Origin: an uncultured Bacillota bacterium
Lineage (GTDB): Bacteria > Bacillota > Clostridia > Lachnospirales > Lachnospiraceae
Reading direction: 5' to 3'
DNA length: 64,000 nt
Assembly: GCA_905200905.1 (NCBI GenBank)
Contig: CAJKMA010000002.1
Span: 1-64,000 of the forward strand
Shown here: in pieces, positions 54,001 through 63,542 of the stretch
Layout of the letters: the number at the start of each line of letters is the position of its first letter
Position numbering within the stretch: position 1 is the first letter of the stretch
Made by a program: the position numbers and the translations under genes
Notes under the pieces: generated by a model
Database searches by the model: none
What the model was told of the DNA's origin: nothing
Seen by the model: the letters and a program-made list of their open reading frames with translations, nothing else

Positions 54001-55224
54001 ATGAAAAAAATAGCAGTGATTTCCATGGGTGTGAAACTCGACAATGAAAAGGGATACAGCCGTTTTCGGTATATTGGAGATTTTCTTTCTGATGCAGGAT
54101 ATCAGGTAGATTTAATCACTACAACCTTTCAGCATTGGGAGAAAGCCCAGAGAAATCTTGATGAAATAAAAAAAGAAAACTATAAATTTAATTTAAAATT
54201 CATTTATGAGCCAGGATATAAGAAAAATATAGATTTGCACAGAATCAGAAGTCATCGTATTGCTGCAAAAAATTTGAGGCGGCTTTTGGAAAAAGAAGGG
54301 GATTATGATTTGATTTATTGCGAAATTCCTCCCAATGATGTAGCCCTTGCGGCAGCAGAGTATGCAAAATCAAAGGACATTCCTTTTGTTCCTGATGTCA
54401 ATGATTTATGGCCGGAAGCTATGTATATGGTATTGGATATACCGGTTATTAGTGATATTCTCTTTTACCCTCTTTTAAGAGATGCGGAGAAAGTTTACTC
54501 TTTAGTATCGGGTATTATTGGGACTTCAGACGAATACAGGGATAGACCATTGAAGAAGCAAAAACTGAATGTGCCGAAGAAGACCGTGTATGTGGGAAAT
54601 GAAATTTCGGAATTTGATGCAGGTGTAGAAGAATATGGACCACAGATAAATAAAAATGAGGGAGAGTTCTGGGTTTCTTATGCAGGAACCATTGGAACCA
54701 GTTATGATATCAAAACCATGGTGCTGGCGGGAAAAGAACTCTTAAATCGTGGTAAGAACCAGATAAAGATTAAAATTCTGGGAGGAGGACCTTTAAAAGA
54801 GGAATTAGAAACTCTGGCAAAGGAACAGAATTGTACCAATGTAGAATTTGTAGGGTATGCACCTTATCCCAAGATGGCGGCATATCTGGCAAAGTCCGAT
54901 ATACTGGTAAATTCTTTTGTAAAGAAAGCTCCTCAGAGCATCGTAACAAAAATCGGGGATTATCTGGCAGCAGGAAAACCTATGATCAATACCTGTATGA
55001 GTCCAGAGTTTAGAAATAAGGTGGAACATGATGGATTTGGTATTAATATTATGCCGGAAGATGTGAACGTTCTGGCAGATGCCATTGAAAAACTCTACGA
55101 AGATGAAGCAGGAAGAACTGAAATGGGAAAAAGATCAAGAAACATTGCAGAAGAGCAGTTCGACAGACCTCAGTCTTACAAGAAGATTATTGAATTGATA
55201 GAGGAGTTGACAGGAAATGAGTAA
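54001..55224 (+). CDS. glycosyltransferase family 4
   Basis: A 407-residue GT-B glycosyltransferase. The N-terminal acceptor domain has a glycine-rich loop (LDNEKGYSRFRYIGDFL); the donor half contains VSYAGTIGTSYDIK, KILGGGPLKEELE and the VNSFVKKAPQSIVTKIGDYLAAGKP nucleotide-sugar site. The ATG at 54001 has GGAG 6 bases upstream; the ATG at 53995 is adjacent to that site. Its donor sugar is unknown. The end overlaps the next gene by 8 bases. Confidence 0.9.
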   Translation: MKKIAVISMGVKLDNEKGYSRFRYIGDFLSDAGYQVDLITTTFQHWEKAQRNLDEIKKENYKFNLKFIYEPGYKKNIDLHRIRSHRIAAKNLRRLLEKEGDYDLIYCEIPPNDVALAAAEYAKSKDIPFVPDVNDLWPEAMYMVLDIPVISDILFYPLLRDAEKVYSLVSGIIGTSDEYRDRPLKKQKLNVPKKTVYVGNEISEFDAGVEEYGPQINKNEGEFWVSYAGTIGTSYDIKTMVLAGKELLNRGKNQIKIKILGGGPLKEELETLAKEQNCTNVEFVGYAPYPKMAAYLAKSDILVNSFVKKAPQSIVTKIGDYLAAGKPMINTCMSPEFRNKVEHDGFGINIMPEDVNVLADAIEKLYEDEAGRTEMGKRSRNIAEEQFDRPQSYKKIIELIEELTGNE

Positions 55225-56287
55225 ACCATTTTTTACTGTTGTGATGCCCGCCTATGGAGTAGAAAAATACCTGGAAAAAGCAGTCAAAAGCATTACGGCA
55301 CAGACATTTTCGGATTGGGAACTGTTGATTGTTGAAGACGGTTCTCCGGATAAAACCGGAGAAATTGCAGAAAAACTGGCAGAAAACGATGCGAGGATTC
55401 AGGTGTTTCATCATGAGAAAAACCGTGGTTTAAGCCCTGCCAGAAATACGGGAATGAGCCATGCGAAAGGGCAGTATATCTGGTTCATGGATCCAGATGA
55501 TTATGTGGAAAATCATGTATTGCATGAAGTGTATCAGGCATTACAGGAAAATCCAGCGGAATTAACCATTATTGGACATAAAGAAGAATATTATGACTAT
55601 GACGGAAAATTAAGCTATACCCATGAAATCTGTCCTAAGAGACAATATTTCTCTAATAAACAGAAAATGAGGGAACATGTGATATATCTGGAACAGGAAA
55701 CCATATATGGATATGCCTGGAATAAGTTTTATAGTTTAGAGCATATCAAAAAAGAACATTTGCAATATGAAACAGTGCGCCTGATTGAAGATATTGTTTT
55801 CAATATACAGTTTTGCCAAAATATCCAGGCAATGAATATTCTGGATATTGCACCCTATCATTACGCAAAACGAATGGAAGGCAGTTTGACCACAAAATTT
55901 GTACCGGATTATTATCCTTTGCATAGAAGGAGAATTGCCATGTTATATGAACAGCAGTGCTTCTGGAAAACAGATACAGAAGAAACCTGTGCGATTCTGG
56001 GCAGTCTGTACGGAAGGTATATTCTGTCTGCATTGGAGAGAAATTGTGATAAACGGGCAGGCATGAGTCACAAAGATAGGGTTGATTTTTGCAGGAAGAT
56101 TTTTACAGATGAGCTGTTTGAAAAGTTAGTTTTAAGAGCAAAAGCAAGAGACAGTAAAGCTTTAAAAATTGCATTGTTTTGTATGAAAAGGAAATCAGTG
56201 TTTCTATGTACTGCCCTGGCAAGAATGGTGCACATCATACGGAGCGGGCTTCCTATGGTATATTCCAAAGTGAAGTCCAGACGGTAA
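55217..56287 (+). CDS. glycosyltransferase family 2
   Basis: A 356-residue GT-A enzyme. It begins FFTVVMPAYGVEKYLEKAV; the first acid is in LLIVEDGSPDKTG and the metal-binding DxD is MDPDDYVEN at about residue 93. The C-terminal part is basic and helical, suggesting peripheral membrane contact. Start at ATG 55217, within the end of the previous gene. Adds one sugar of the repeat unit; donor unknown. Confidence 0.92.
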   Translation: MSKPFFTVVMPAYGVEKYLEKAVKSITAQTFSDWELLIVEDGSPDKTGEIAEKLAENDARIQVFHHEKNRGLSPARNTGMSHAKGQYIWFMDPDDYVENHVLHEVYQALQENPAELTIIGHKEEYYDYDGKLSYTHEICPKRQYFSNKQKMREHVIYLEQETIYGYAWNKFYSLEHIKKEHLQYETVRLIEDIVFNIQFCQNIQAMNILDIAPYHYAKRMEGSLTTKFVPDYYPLHRRRIAMLYEQQCFWKTDTEETCAILGSLYGRYILSALERNCDKRAGMSHKDRVDFCRKIFTDELFEKLVLRAKARDSKALKIALFCMKRKSVFLCTALARMVHIIRSGLPMVYSKVKSRR

Positions 56288-56315
56288 TAGAAAATAGGAA
56301 AGAGGAGGAAATCCT

Positions 56316-57413
56316 GTGAAGAAATATGATTATGTATTAGTTGGAAGCGGTTTGTTTTCAGGTGTATTTGCCTATCACGCAAGAAAGGCAGGGAAAACAT
56401 GCCTGGCAGTGGAAAAACGTGATACCATTGGTGGAAATCTTTATTGTGAGGATATGGAAGATATCCATGTCCATAAATACGGTGCACATATTTTCCATAC
56501 CAGCAATAAAAAAGTATGGCAGTTTGTGAATTCTCTGGTAGAGTTCAATCGCTATACCAATTCTCCGGTAGCGAATTTCCATGGAGAAATGTATAATATG
56601 CCATTTAACATGAATACATTTAGCAAAATGTGGAATATCAGCACTCCTGATGAGGCGAAAGCAATTATAGAGAAACAGAAAGCAAGTGTAAAGGGCGAGC
56701 CGAGAAACCTGGAAGAGCAGGCCATTAGTTTGGTTGGAGAGGATATTTATAAAAAACTCATCAAGGGCTATACCGAAAAACAGTGGGGAAGAGATTGTAA
56801 AGATTTACCGTCTTTTATTATCAAGAGACTTCCTGTAAGATATACGTATGACAACAATTATTTTAATGATTTATACCAGGGAATACCTATTGGCGGTTAT
56901 AATGTGCTGATTGACAAGCTGTTTGCAGGATGTGATATGGAAACAGGCGTAGATTATAATGAAAACAGAGAAAAATATAATGCTCTGGGAGAAAAAGTTT
57001 TATATACAGGAACCATTGATTCTTATTATGATTACTGCTTCGGAAAACTGGAATACAGAAGCCTGAAATTTGAAACAGAAGTTGTGGATAAGGAGAATTA
57101 CCAGGGAGTGGCTGTAGTCAACTACACAGATAGGGAGACGCCTTACACAAGAATCATCGAGCATAAACATTTTGAATTTGGCACACAGCCTAAGACCGTC
57201 ATTACCAGAGAATATCCGGCAGACTGGCAGGAAGGGATGGAGCCTTATTATCCCATCAATGATGAGCGAAACCAGAGCCTGTATCAGCAATACAAAGAAC
57301 TGGCAGATAAGGAAACCAGAGTTCTGTTCGGTGGAAGGCTGGCAGAGTATAAATACTATGATATGGACAAGGTAATTGAATCAGCGTTTAATTTAGTAGA
57401 AAAAGAATTGTAA
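56316..57413 (+). CDS. glf: UDP-galactopyranose mutase Glf
   Basis: A 365-residue FAD enzyme making UDP-galactofuranose from UDP-galactopyranose. The FAD motif LVGSGLFSGVFAYHARKAG is at about residues 8-26. The substrate region shows KYGAHIFHTSNKKVWQFV and EKQWGRDCKDLP, and the C-terminus has LFGGRLAEYKYYDMD. The start is GTG 56316 after GAGGAGG. It implies that the polysaccharide contains galactofuranose. Confidence 0.96.
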   Translation: MKKYDYVLVGSGLFSGVFAYHARKAGKTCLAVEKRDTIGGNLYCEDMEDIHVHKYGAHIFHTSNKKVWQFVNSLVEFNRYTNSPVANFHGEMYNMPFNMNTFSKMWNISTPDEAKAIIEKQKASVKGEPRNLEEQAISLVGEDIYKKLIKGYTEKQWGRDCKDLPSFIIKRLPVRYTYDNNYFNDLYQGIPIGGYNVLIDKLFAGCDMETGVDYNENREKYNALGEKVLYTGTIDSYYDYCFGKLEYRSLKFETEVVDKENYQGVAVVNYTDRETPYTRIIEHKHFEFGTQPKTVITREYPADWQEGMEPYYPINDERNQSLYQQYKELADKETRVLFGGRLAEYKYYDMDKVIESAFNLVEKEL

Positions 57414-57438
57414 GAGTTCAGAAATAAGGGGATTGTTG

Positions 57439-58869
57439 ATGAAAATCATAAAAAAGGAGTATGTAAAGTACCTGGAGTGGGCTTTTAAGCTTTCCTATTT
57501 GTTATTAGGAATTGCTACGTTTAATTCTTTCTTATACGATTCACCGGTGCAGCCAATGCTGGTGAAGCTCTGCCTGATACTGGGAATTTTAGCAGTATTA
57601 GGAAGAGTAGTATATTTTAAGGATTATATAAAAACACCATATCTTCTACTGTTGATTCTGTTCTGTATTAGCTTTTGTATTTCCATTGCAGTGAACTGGA
57701 AATATGGAACAGCAGTGGCAGATCTGAAATGGGTAGTCTGGACAGGATTTCTGTTTTTTCTGCTATATGCTTGCGATACTACAAGAGATAGAATGGAGTA
57801 CAAAAAAGAGTTTACCATATTTGCCAATATTATTGTAGTAATAAGTGTATTGAATGCAGCCGCAAGTTTATATTTGATGACAAATCTATATCATAATTTG
57901 TGGCATACTGCAAGTGGGGAAGCCTTGATTGCAGGATTTCAGTGGGGAAGACTCTGGGGCGTTTACACAGACCCCAATTATGGGGCGGTATTTAGTACCA
58001 TAGCAGTGCTTTTAAGTGCATATTTTGTGAAGACTGGGAAAGGAATGTGGAAATTATTATATCTGGCTGCGATTGTGGTGGATTATATCTATATTCTTTT
58101 TAGCGATTCCAGAACAGCAGAAGTTTGCATGTGTGTAGGAGCGGGTATTTTTCTTTTGTTCCTGTTCTTTCAGAAACAGGCTAACTGGAAAGGCATTTTG
58201 GCTGGAATACTTGCAGCAGTTGTGTTTGCAGGGGTATTTGTGGGAGTTACCTCAGCTGCTAAAGCAGAATATAATACGAAGATTGAAGCAGAGATTAAGA
58301 AGGCAGATGCACAGAAAGCAAGCCAGGAAAAGAAAAATGAGCAGAAAAAAACACAAGAAAGTACTACTACGGCACAGAAAACAGAGCAGAAAGTGGGAAG
58401 AAGCCAGGATCTCCAGTCTGATATCAGCAATGGAAGATTTGAACTGTGGGCAAGTGGCTTAGAGGTATGGAAAACAAAACCAATTACAGGTACAGGATAT
58501 AATTCCTTTCTCCCTTATGTGAGGGAAGCAATTCCAGACACGTATGTGGTGAATAACGATCAGGGAGAATACGTAAGCCTTCACAATGGTTATATTAATA
58601 TTTTGGTATATCAGGGGCTATTAGGTGCGGTTCTTTTTGCTGTATTTATGGTCTGTGTGATGGTGAAATGGTGTAAAGGTGTGAAAATAGTCTGCGAGGA
58701 TCATATGGACGATATCGCTGTATTGACAGCCTGTGTTAGTGTTGTTGCAGTATCCATGGTATTTCTTTTAGAAGGTGTATATACCAATTCACCAGGAGCC
58801 TTTGTCCTGTGGACATTTTTAGGATATTTGATGCATTACTTTGTGAAAAAAGAGGAACATAACGTATGA
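57439..58869 (+). CDS. O-antigen ligase/polymerase-family (Wzy-like) membrane protein
   Basis: A 476-residue membrane protein with about ten or eleven hydrophobic segments. The Wzy_C-type region SNGRFELWASGLEVWKTKP then ITGTGYNSFL is typical of polymerases and ligases. The large outer loop carries an unusual Lys/Gln/Glu-rich stretch (about residues 281-318). It should polymerise lipid-linked repeat units outside the membrane. ATG 57439 is preferred over an upstream TTG. The end overlaps the next gene by 4 bases (ATGA). Confidence 0.85.
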   Translation: MKIIKKEYVKYLEWAFKLSYLLLGIATFNSFLYDSPVQPMLVKLCLILGILAVLGRVVYFKDYIKTPYLLLLILFCISFCISIAVNWKYGTAVADLKWVVWTGFLFFLLYACDTTRDRMEYKKEFTIFANIIVVISVLNAAASLYLMTNLYHNLWHTASGEALIAGFQWGRLWGVYTDPNYGAVFSTIAVLLSAYFVKTGKGMWKLLYLAAIVVDYIYILFSDSRTAEVCMCVGAGIFLLFLFFQKQANWKGILAGILAAVVFAGVFVGVTSAAKAEYNTKIEAEIKKADAQKASQEKKNEQKKTQESTTTAQKTEQKVGRSQDLQSDISNGRFELWASGLEVWKTKPITGTGYNSFLPYVREAIPDTYVVNNDQGEYVSLHNGYINILVYQGLLGAVLFAVFMVCVMVKWCKGVKIVCEDHMDDIAVLTACVSVVAVSMVFLLEGVYTNSPGAFVLWTFLGYLMHYFVKKEEHNV

Positions 58870-59972
58870 AGAAAAAAATACTCATTGGGTTTATCATGGA
58901 TGGAAAGTCAGGAGGTATTGATAAGTACCTTTTAAATCTTCTGGAGAATATCTGGACAGAAGACCTACAAATTGATTTTCTAAGCAATGAAGTAAATGCA
59001 GAATTAGAAACATATTTAAAAAAATACCATTCTACCATTTATCCAATAGCAAATCTAAGGCATCCTTTCTCTCAATACCGTCAGGTGAAAAAATTGATAG
59101 AAAACGAAGGATACGAGATTGTTTATCTAAATGTTTCGACTGCTATAGATTGTATAGCAGCTATGGCTGCAAAAAAGTGCAGGGTACCAAGAATCCTTCT
59201 TCACAGTCATTCCAGTGGGAATGACTGTGAAACTATATGGAAAAGAAAAATTCTGGATGGAATCCATAAGTTTTGCAGATTATTTTTTTACCGTTTTGGA
59301 ACAGAGTATTATGGATGCTCAATAAAAGCAGGGGAATGGATGTTTCCCAAGAAGCTAGTGAACAGCAATCAGTTTTCCACTATTTTTAATGCAGTAGACA
59401 GTACAAAATTTGTATTTCAAGAGAAGATACGCCATGAGGTCAGGGCAGAATTTAGACTAGAAGAAAAATTCGTAATTGGCCATGTAGGGAATTTTTGCTA
59501 TCAGAAAAATCATTATTTTCTGGTGGATGTTTTTGAAGAATTACATAAGCGGTGTCCAGAGGCGGTTTTAATGCTTGCGGGACAGGGAGTAAGATTTGAA
59601 CAGGTGCAGCAAAAAGTCAGAGAGAAGAATCTGGAAGATGCAGTGATTTTCACAGGATTTAGGAATGATGCCTACAGATTGTTCCAGGGAATGGATTTTT
59701 TCCTTCTTCCATCGAATTTTGAGGGGCTGCCAACAGTAGGAGTAGAAGCACAATGCAGTGGCCTTCCTTGTGTGATGAGCGATGTGATTACCAGAGAAGC
59801 AAAAATTACTTCTAATTGCTGGTTTCTGTCCCTGAAAGAAAAACCAGAAAAATGGGCGGAATTTATTTTGGCGCATCGAAATGAAAAAAGAACAGATGCT
59901 CAGTGGGTTGGAAATCCTAAAAATTATAGCCTGGAGCATTTGAAACAGCAGCAGAGAGAATTGCTTTTATAA
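58866..59972 (+). CDS. glycosyltransferase family 1/4 (EpsF-like)
   Basis: A 368-residue GT-B enzyme. The N-terminus has GGIDKYLLNLLENI; the donor half shows VGNFCYQKNHYFLVDVFEEL, LMLAGQGVRFE and the sugar-nucleotide loop LPSNFEGLPTVGVEAQCSG, with the EX7E-type acids. It is coupled to the Wzy-like gene by overlap. The donor is unknown. Confidence 0.9.
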   Translation: MKKKILIGFIMDGKSGGIDKYLLNLLENIWTEDLQIDFLSNEVNAELETYLKKYHSTIYPIANLRHPFSQYRQVKKLIENEGYEIVYLNVSTAIDCIAAMAAKKCRVPRILLHSHSSGNDCETIWKRKILDGIHKFCRLFFYRFGTEYYGCSIKAGEWMFPKKLVNSNQFSTIFNAVDSTKFVFQEKIRHEVRAEFRLEEKFVIGHVGNFCYQKNHYFLVDVFEELHKRCPEAVLMLAGQGVRFEQVQQKVREKNLEDAVIFTGFRNDAYRLFQGMDFFLLPSNFEGLPTVGVEAQCSGLPCVMSDVITREAKITSNCWFLSLKEKPEKWAEFILAHRNEKRTDAQWVGNPKNYSLEHLKQQQRELLL

Positions 59973-60006
59973 CGAGCAATGCGAAAGAAAAAGAAAGGGA
60001 TTTCCC

Positions 60007-61017
60007 ATGGAGTTAGTAAGTGTAATTGTACCAATTTATAATGTAGAAGCATATTTAGACCGTTGTGTTGAGAGTATTCTGCAGCAAACTTATGAACATA
60101 TAGAAATCATATTGGTGGATGATGGTTCTCCAGACCGTTGTGGCAGTATGTGTGAGGAATATGCCAAAAAAGATAACCGGATCAAAGTCCTGCATAAGAA
60201 AAATGGAGGGCTCAGTGATGCCAGAAATGCAGGGCTGGAACTTGCAAAAGGAAAATATGTTTTATTTGTAGATAGTGACGATGCAATAAAATCAAAATTA
60301 ATAGAAAAATGTGTAGAGGCAGCGGAAGAACACGAAAGCGATATGGTCATCTTTGACTTTACCAGAGTAGAAGACACCATGGAAGAAATCTGTACCATGG
60401 AAATCGAAAACAGTGGCACCTATACTTTGAAGGATGAACCAAGAATGCTGTTCGGTTCACCATCAGCTGTGAATAAGCTGTTTCGGAGAGATTTATTCCT
60501 AAAGACGGGAATCCGTTTTCCTGTAGGCAAATATTATGAGGATTTGGGAACAATACCGAAATTATTGCTCTTAGCAGATAAAATAGACTATATTAAGGAA
60601 TCCTATTACGACTATATGATTCGTTCCGGTTCTATTATGACAGCAGCAAAGTTTGAGAAGAATTATGCTGACAGGACAGAAATGATCAATGGAATATTGG
60701 AATTTTATAAAGAAAATAATGCATATGAAGAGTTTTATAGTGAATTAGAATATTTGACTGTAATGAATGGGTATTTTCTTCCTTCCAGAGAAATTATTCT
60801 GCAGGACAGGAAGAGCCCTGTGATTAAACGATTTAAAACTTATATATATTCTATGTTTCCTAAGTTTATAGAGAATGCATATTTGAATCAATATCTGTCA
60901 AAGAAAGATAAATTGCATCTAAAAACAATAGAATCCGAGCAATATTGGTTTATGGTATGTTTATCAAGGGCAAGAAGTACAGTGAGTAATATCCTGCACA
61001 GAAAGAAAGGAAATTAA
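60007..61017 (+). CDS. glycosyltransferase family 2
   Basis: A 336-residue GT-A enzyme. It begins VSVIVPIYNVEAYLDRCVES, with ILVDDGSPDRCG and the DxD in FVDSDDAIKS at about residue 91. GGLSDARNAGL is the typical donor-site stretch. AAAGGGA precedes ATG 60007. It ends 2 bases before the next glycosyltransferase gene. Confidence 0.93.
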   Translation: MELVSVIVPIYNVEAYLDRCVESILQQTYEHIEIILVDDGSPDRCGSMCEEYAKKDNRIKVLHKKNGGLSDARNAGLELAKGKYVLFVDSDDAIKSKLIEKCVEAAEEHESDMVIFDFTRVEDTMEEICTMEIENSGTYTLKDEPRMLFGSPSAVNKLFRRDLFLKTGIRFPVGKYYEDLGTIPKLLLLADKIDYIKESYYDYMIRSGSIMTAAKFEKNYADRTEMINGILEFYKENNAYEEFYSELEYLTVMNGYFLPSREIILQDRKSPVIKRFKTYIYSMFPKFIENAYLNQYLSKKDKLHLKTIESEQYWFMVCLSRARSTVSNILHRKKGN

Positions 61018-61019
61018 AA

Positions 61020-62045
61020 ATGGAAAAATTATTGACGGTTGTAATTCCTTCTTATAATGTAGAGCAATATTTAAATCAGACATTGGAATCTTTTGTTATA
61101 GATAGCCAGTGGCTTGAAAAATTAGAAATTTTAATCGTGGATGATGGCTCAAAAGATCATACAGCGGATATCGGAAAAGAATACGAACATAGATATCCAG
61201 GAATTTTCCATGTGATTTCAAAAGAAAATGGCGGTCACGGCTCTACGATTAATAGAGGAATTCAAGAAGCAAAAGGAAAATATTTCAAAGTTGTAGACGG
61301 TGATGACTGGGTGGACAGCAGTGGATTCCAGAATTTTATCAAGATGCTGGAAAGGTGTGATACAGATTTTGTTATTGCAAATTATTATGAAGTCAATGAC
61401 CAGTCAAAAGAAAAAACAGAAAAAACATTTCCACAGCTTGAAGAAGACAAAAAAATGAATTTGAAAGAGGTTATTACAAAAATCCAAATTCCGATGCACG
61501 CCCTGACAATTAAAACAGATATTTTAAAAACAAATAAAATAAAGTTAGATGAGCATTGCTTTTATGTTGATGTGGAGTATGTGTTATATCCTATTCCGTA
61601 TGTAAAAGATGTAACCTATATAAATGAGTTTGTATATATGTACCGCCTTGCAGTAGCAACACAAAGTGTAAGCATGGCTGGATATCAGAAACATATGCAG
61701 AATCATATTGATGTGGTACTGCACCTGGCAAAATATCTGTCCTTATATATGAAAAAACAAGAAAACCAGACGGAAAATGCAGAACGTATTGCATATATGC
61801 GTACCAGAATCGCCCAGATGGCCAGAGATCAGGTGAATATTTTTATGAGTTTTCCAGTGGACGAAAAAGGAATCAAAGAGAAATTTATAGAATTTGACAG
61901 GGAATTAAAGAAAATAAATCCCAGTGTATATGAGGAAACCGGCTCTTACAGCGGAATGCTGAGAATGCTAAGAAAATTAAATTTTAAAGCTTACCGGTTC
62001 GTCATGTCTATTAGTAAAAAAAGAAACCAGACATCAGAAGAATAA
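61020..62045 (+). CDS. glycosyltransferase family 2
   Basis: A 341-residue GT-A enzyme with TVVIPSYNVEQYLNQTLES at the start, LIVDDGSKDHT, GGHGSTINRGI and the DxD motif VDGDDWVDSS at about residue 93. The NGGHGSTIN variant separates it from the upstream family-2 enzyme, so it probably uses a different donor or acceptor. AAGGAAAT sits before ATG 61020, inside the end of the preceding gene. Confidence 0.92.
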   Translation: MEKLLTVVIPSYNVEQYLNQTLESFVIDSQWLEKLEILIVDDGSKDHTADIGKEYEHRYPGIFHVISKENGGHGSTINRGIQEAKGKYFKVVDGDDWVDSSGFQNFIKMLERCDTDFVIANYYEVNDQSKEKTEKTFPQLEEDKKMNLKEVITKIQIPMHALTIKTDILKTNKIKLDEHCFYVDVEYVLYPIPYVKDVTYINEFVYMYRLAVATQSVSMAGYQKHMQNHIDVVLHLAKYLSLYMKKQENQTENAERIAYMRTRIAQMARDQVNIFMSFPVDEKGIKEKFIEFDRELKKINPSVYEETGSYSGMLRMLRKLNFKAYRFVMSISKKRNQTSEE

Positions 62046-62059
62046 ATGAGGTGTCAGAA

Positions 62060-63529
62060 ATGAGAATTCGTTCTATAAAATTTAACTTTATAATGAATTT
62101 TATATTGACTGCATCTTCCATTATCTTCCCATTGATTACAGCCCCTTATATTTTCCGGACTTTGGGGCCGGTGGGAAGTGGAAGAGTAGACTCTGCGGCG
62201 GCCATTATTACTTATTTCATGATGTTTGCTTCTCTTGGTATTCCTACCTATGGTATCCGTACCTGTGCCAAGGTTCGGGATAACAAAGAAAAATTATCAA
62301 AGACCGTACAGGAGTTGATGATTATCAATGGAGTGAGCATGCTTCTGTCTTTTACAGTATTTCTGATTATGCTGGCTGTTGTTCCGGAATTTTCTCAGGA
62401 GCGTACTCTTTTGCTGATTAACAGTATCAGTATGGTACTGAATGTCATAGGTGTTACCTGGTTTTATAATGCCATAGAGCAGTATGCATACATTACAACA
62501 TGTTCCATTGTATTTAAAATCATATCCATTCTTATGATGTTTCTGTGGGTAAAAAATCCTGAGGACTACATCAAATATGGGGCAATCACCGTGTTCGCAG
62601 GGAGTGCTTCCTATCTTTTGAATTTTTGGAATCTGAGGAAGTATATCAGTTTCAAAAAAACAGAACCTTATGATTTCATGCAGCATATGAAGCCAATCAT
62701 GATTTTTTTTGCTACCACAGCAGCAATCAGTGTGTACACAAACCTGGACATTGTCATGATACGGTTCATGAAAGGAAATGCTGAAGTTGGTTATTATACA
62801 GCAGCTATTAAAGTAAAAACCTTGCTGGTCAGCCTGATTACCTCCCTGGGAACGGTTCTTCTTCCGAGACTTTCTTATTATATAGAGAAAGGGGAAAAAG
62901 AAGAGTTTCACAGAATGGTAGTAAAAGCATTTAATTTTGTTATGCTGGTGGGTCTTTCCGTTACCATGTATTTTATTTTTATGGCAAGAGAATCCATTCT
63001 TCTTCTTGCAGGAGACCAGTTTGCAGCATCTATACTGCCCATGCAGATTCTGATGCCTGCTGTATGGCTGATTGGCCTGTCTAATATTACAGGAATCCAG
63101 ATATTGACACCCCTTGGATATGAAAGCAAAGTGGTATATTCTATTGTTTATGGAGCTGCTTTAGATTTTGTACTAAATCTTGTGCTGATTGGAAAGTATG
63201 GGGCAGCAGGTGCTGCTTTTGCAACACTGATGGCAGAGCTGGTTGTATTTGTAGTACAGTGTGTGTGTCTGCGGGAAATGCTTGGAAAACTGGTGAAGAA
63301 AATCAGTATCAGGGAAAACGTTCTTGCAGCTATCGTTTCAAGTGCAGTTCTTTTTCTGACGAAACAGATATTAACACATGGAACATCTGTAATGCAGGTA
63401 TTTGTGAATCTGGTGATTACAGCAGTGGTGTTTTTCGGAGTGTATGGAGTGGTGCTGCTAGTGCAGAAAGAAAAGTTTGCAGTGGAAATGATGGAGATGG
63501 GGATTGGAATTTTACGAAGAAAAAAGTAA
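62060..63529 (+). CDS. Wzx-type polysaccharide flippase
   Basis: A 489-residue MATE/MOP-superfamily membrane protein with twelve to fourteen hydrophobic segments. The N-terminus NFILTASSIIFPLITAPYIFRTLGPVG is typical of O-unit flippases. It should move the undecaprenyl-linked repeat unit across the membrane for the Wzy-like polymerase. ATG 62060 is preferred because GAGGTG lies 6 bases upstream and overlaps the alternative GTG at 62051. Confidence 0.93.
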   Translation: MRIRSIKFNFIMNFILTASSIIFPLITAPYIFRTLGPVGSGRVDSAAAIITYFMMFASLGIPTYGIRTCAKVRDNKEKLSKTVQELMIINGVSMLLSFTVFLIMLAVVPEFSQERTLLLINSISMVLNVIGVTWFYNAIEQYAYITTCSIVFKIISILMMFLWVKNPEDYIKYGAITVFAGSASYLLNFWNLRKYISFKKTEPYDFMQHMKPIMIFFATTAAISVYTNLDIVMIRFMKGNAEVGYYTAAIKVKTLLVSLITSLGTVLLPRLSYYIEKGEKEEFHRMVVKAFNFVMLVGLSVTMYFIFMARESILLLAGDQFAASILPMQILMPAVWLIGLSNITGIQILTPLGYESKVVYSIVYGAALDFVLNLVLIGKYGAAGAAFATLMAELVVFVVQCVCLREMLGKLVKKISIRENVLAAIVSSAVLFLTKQILTHGTSVMQVFVNLVITAVVFFGVYGVVLLVQKEKFAVEMMEMGIGILRRKK

Positions 63530-63542
63530 GGAGATAAGAGCT

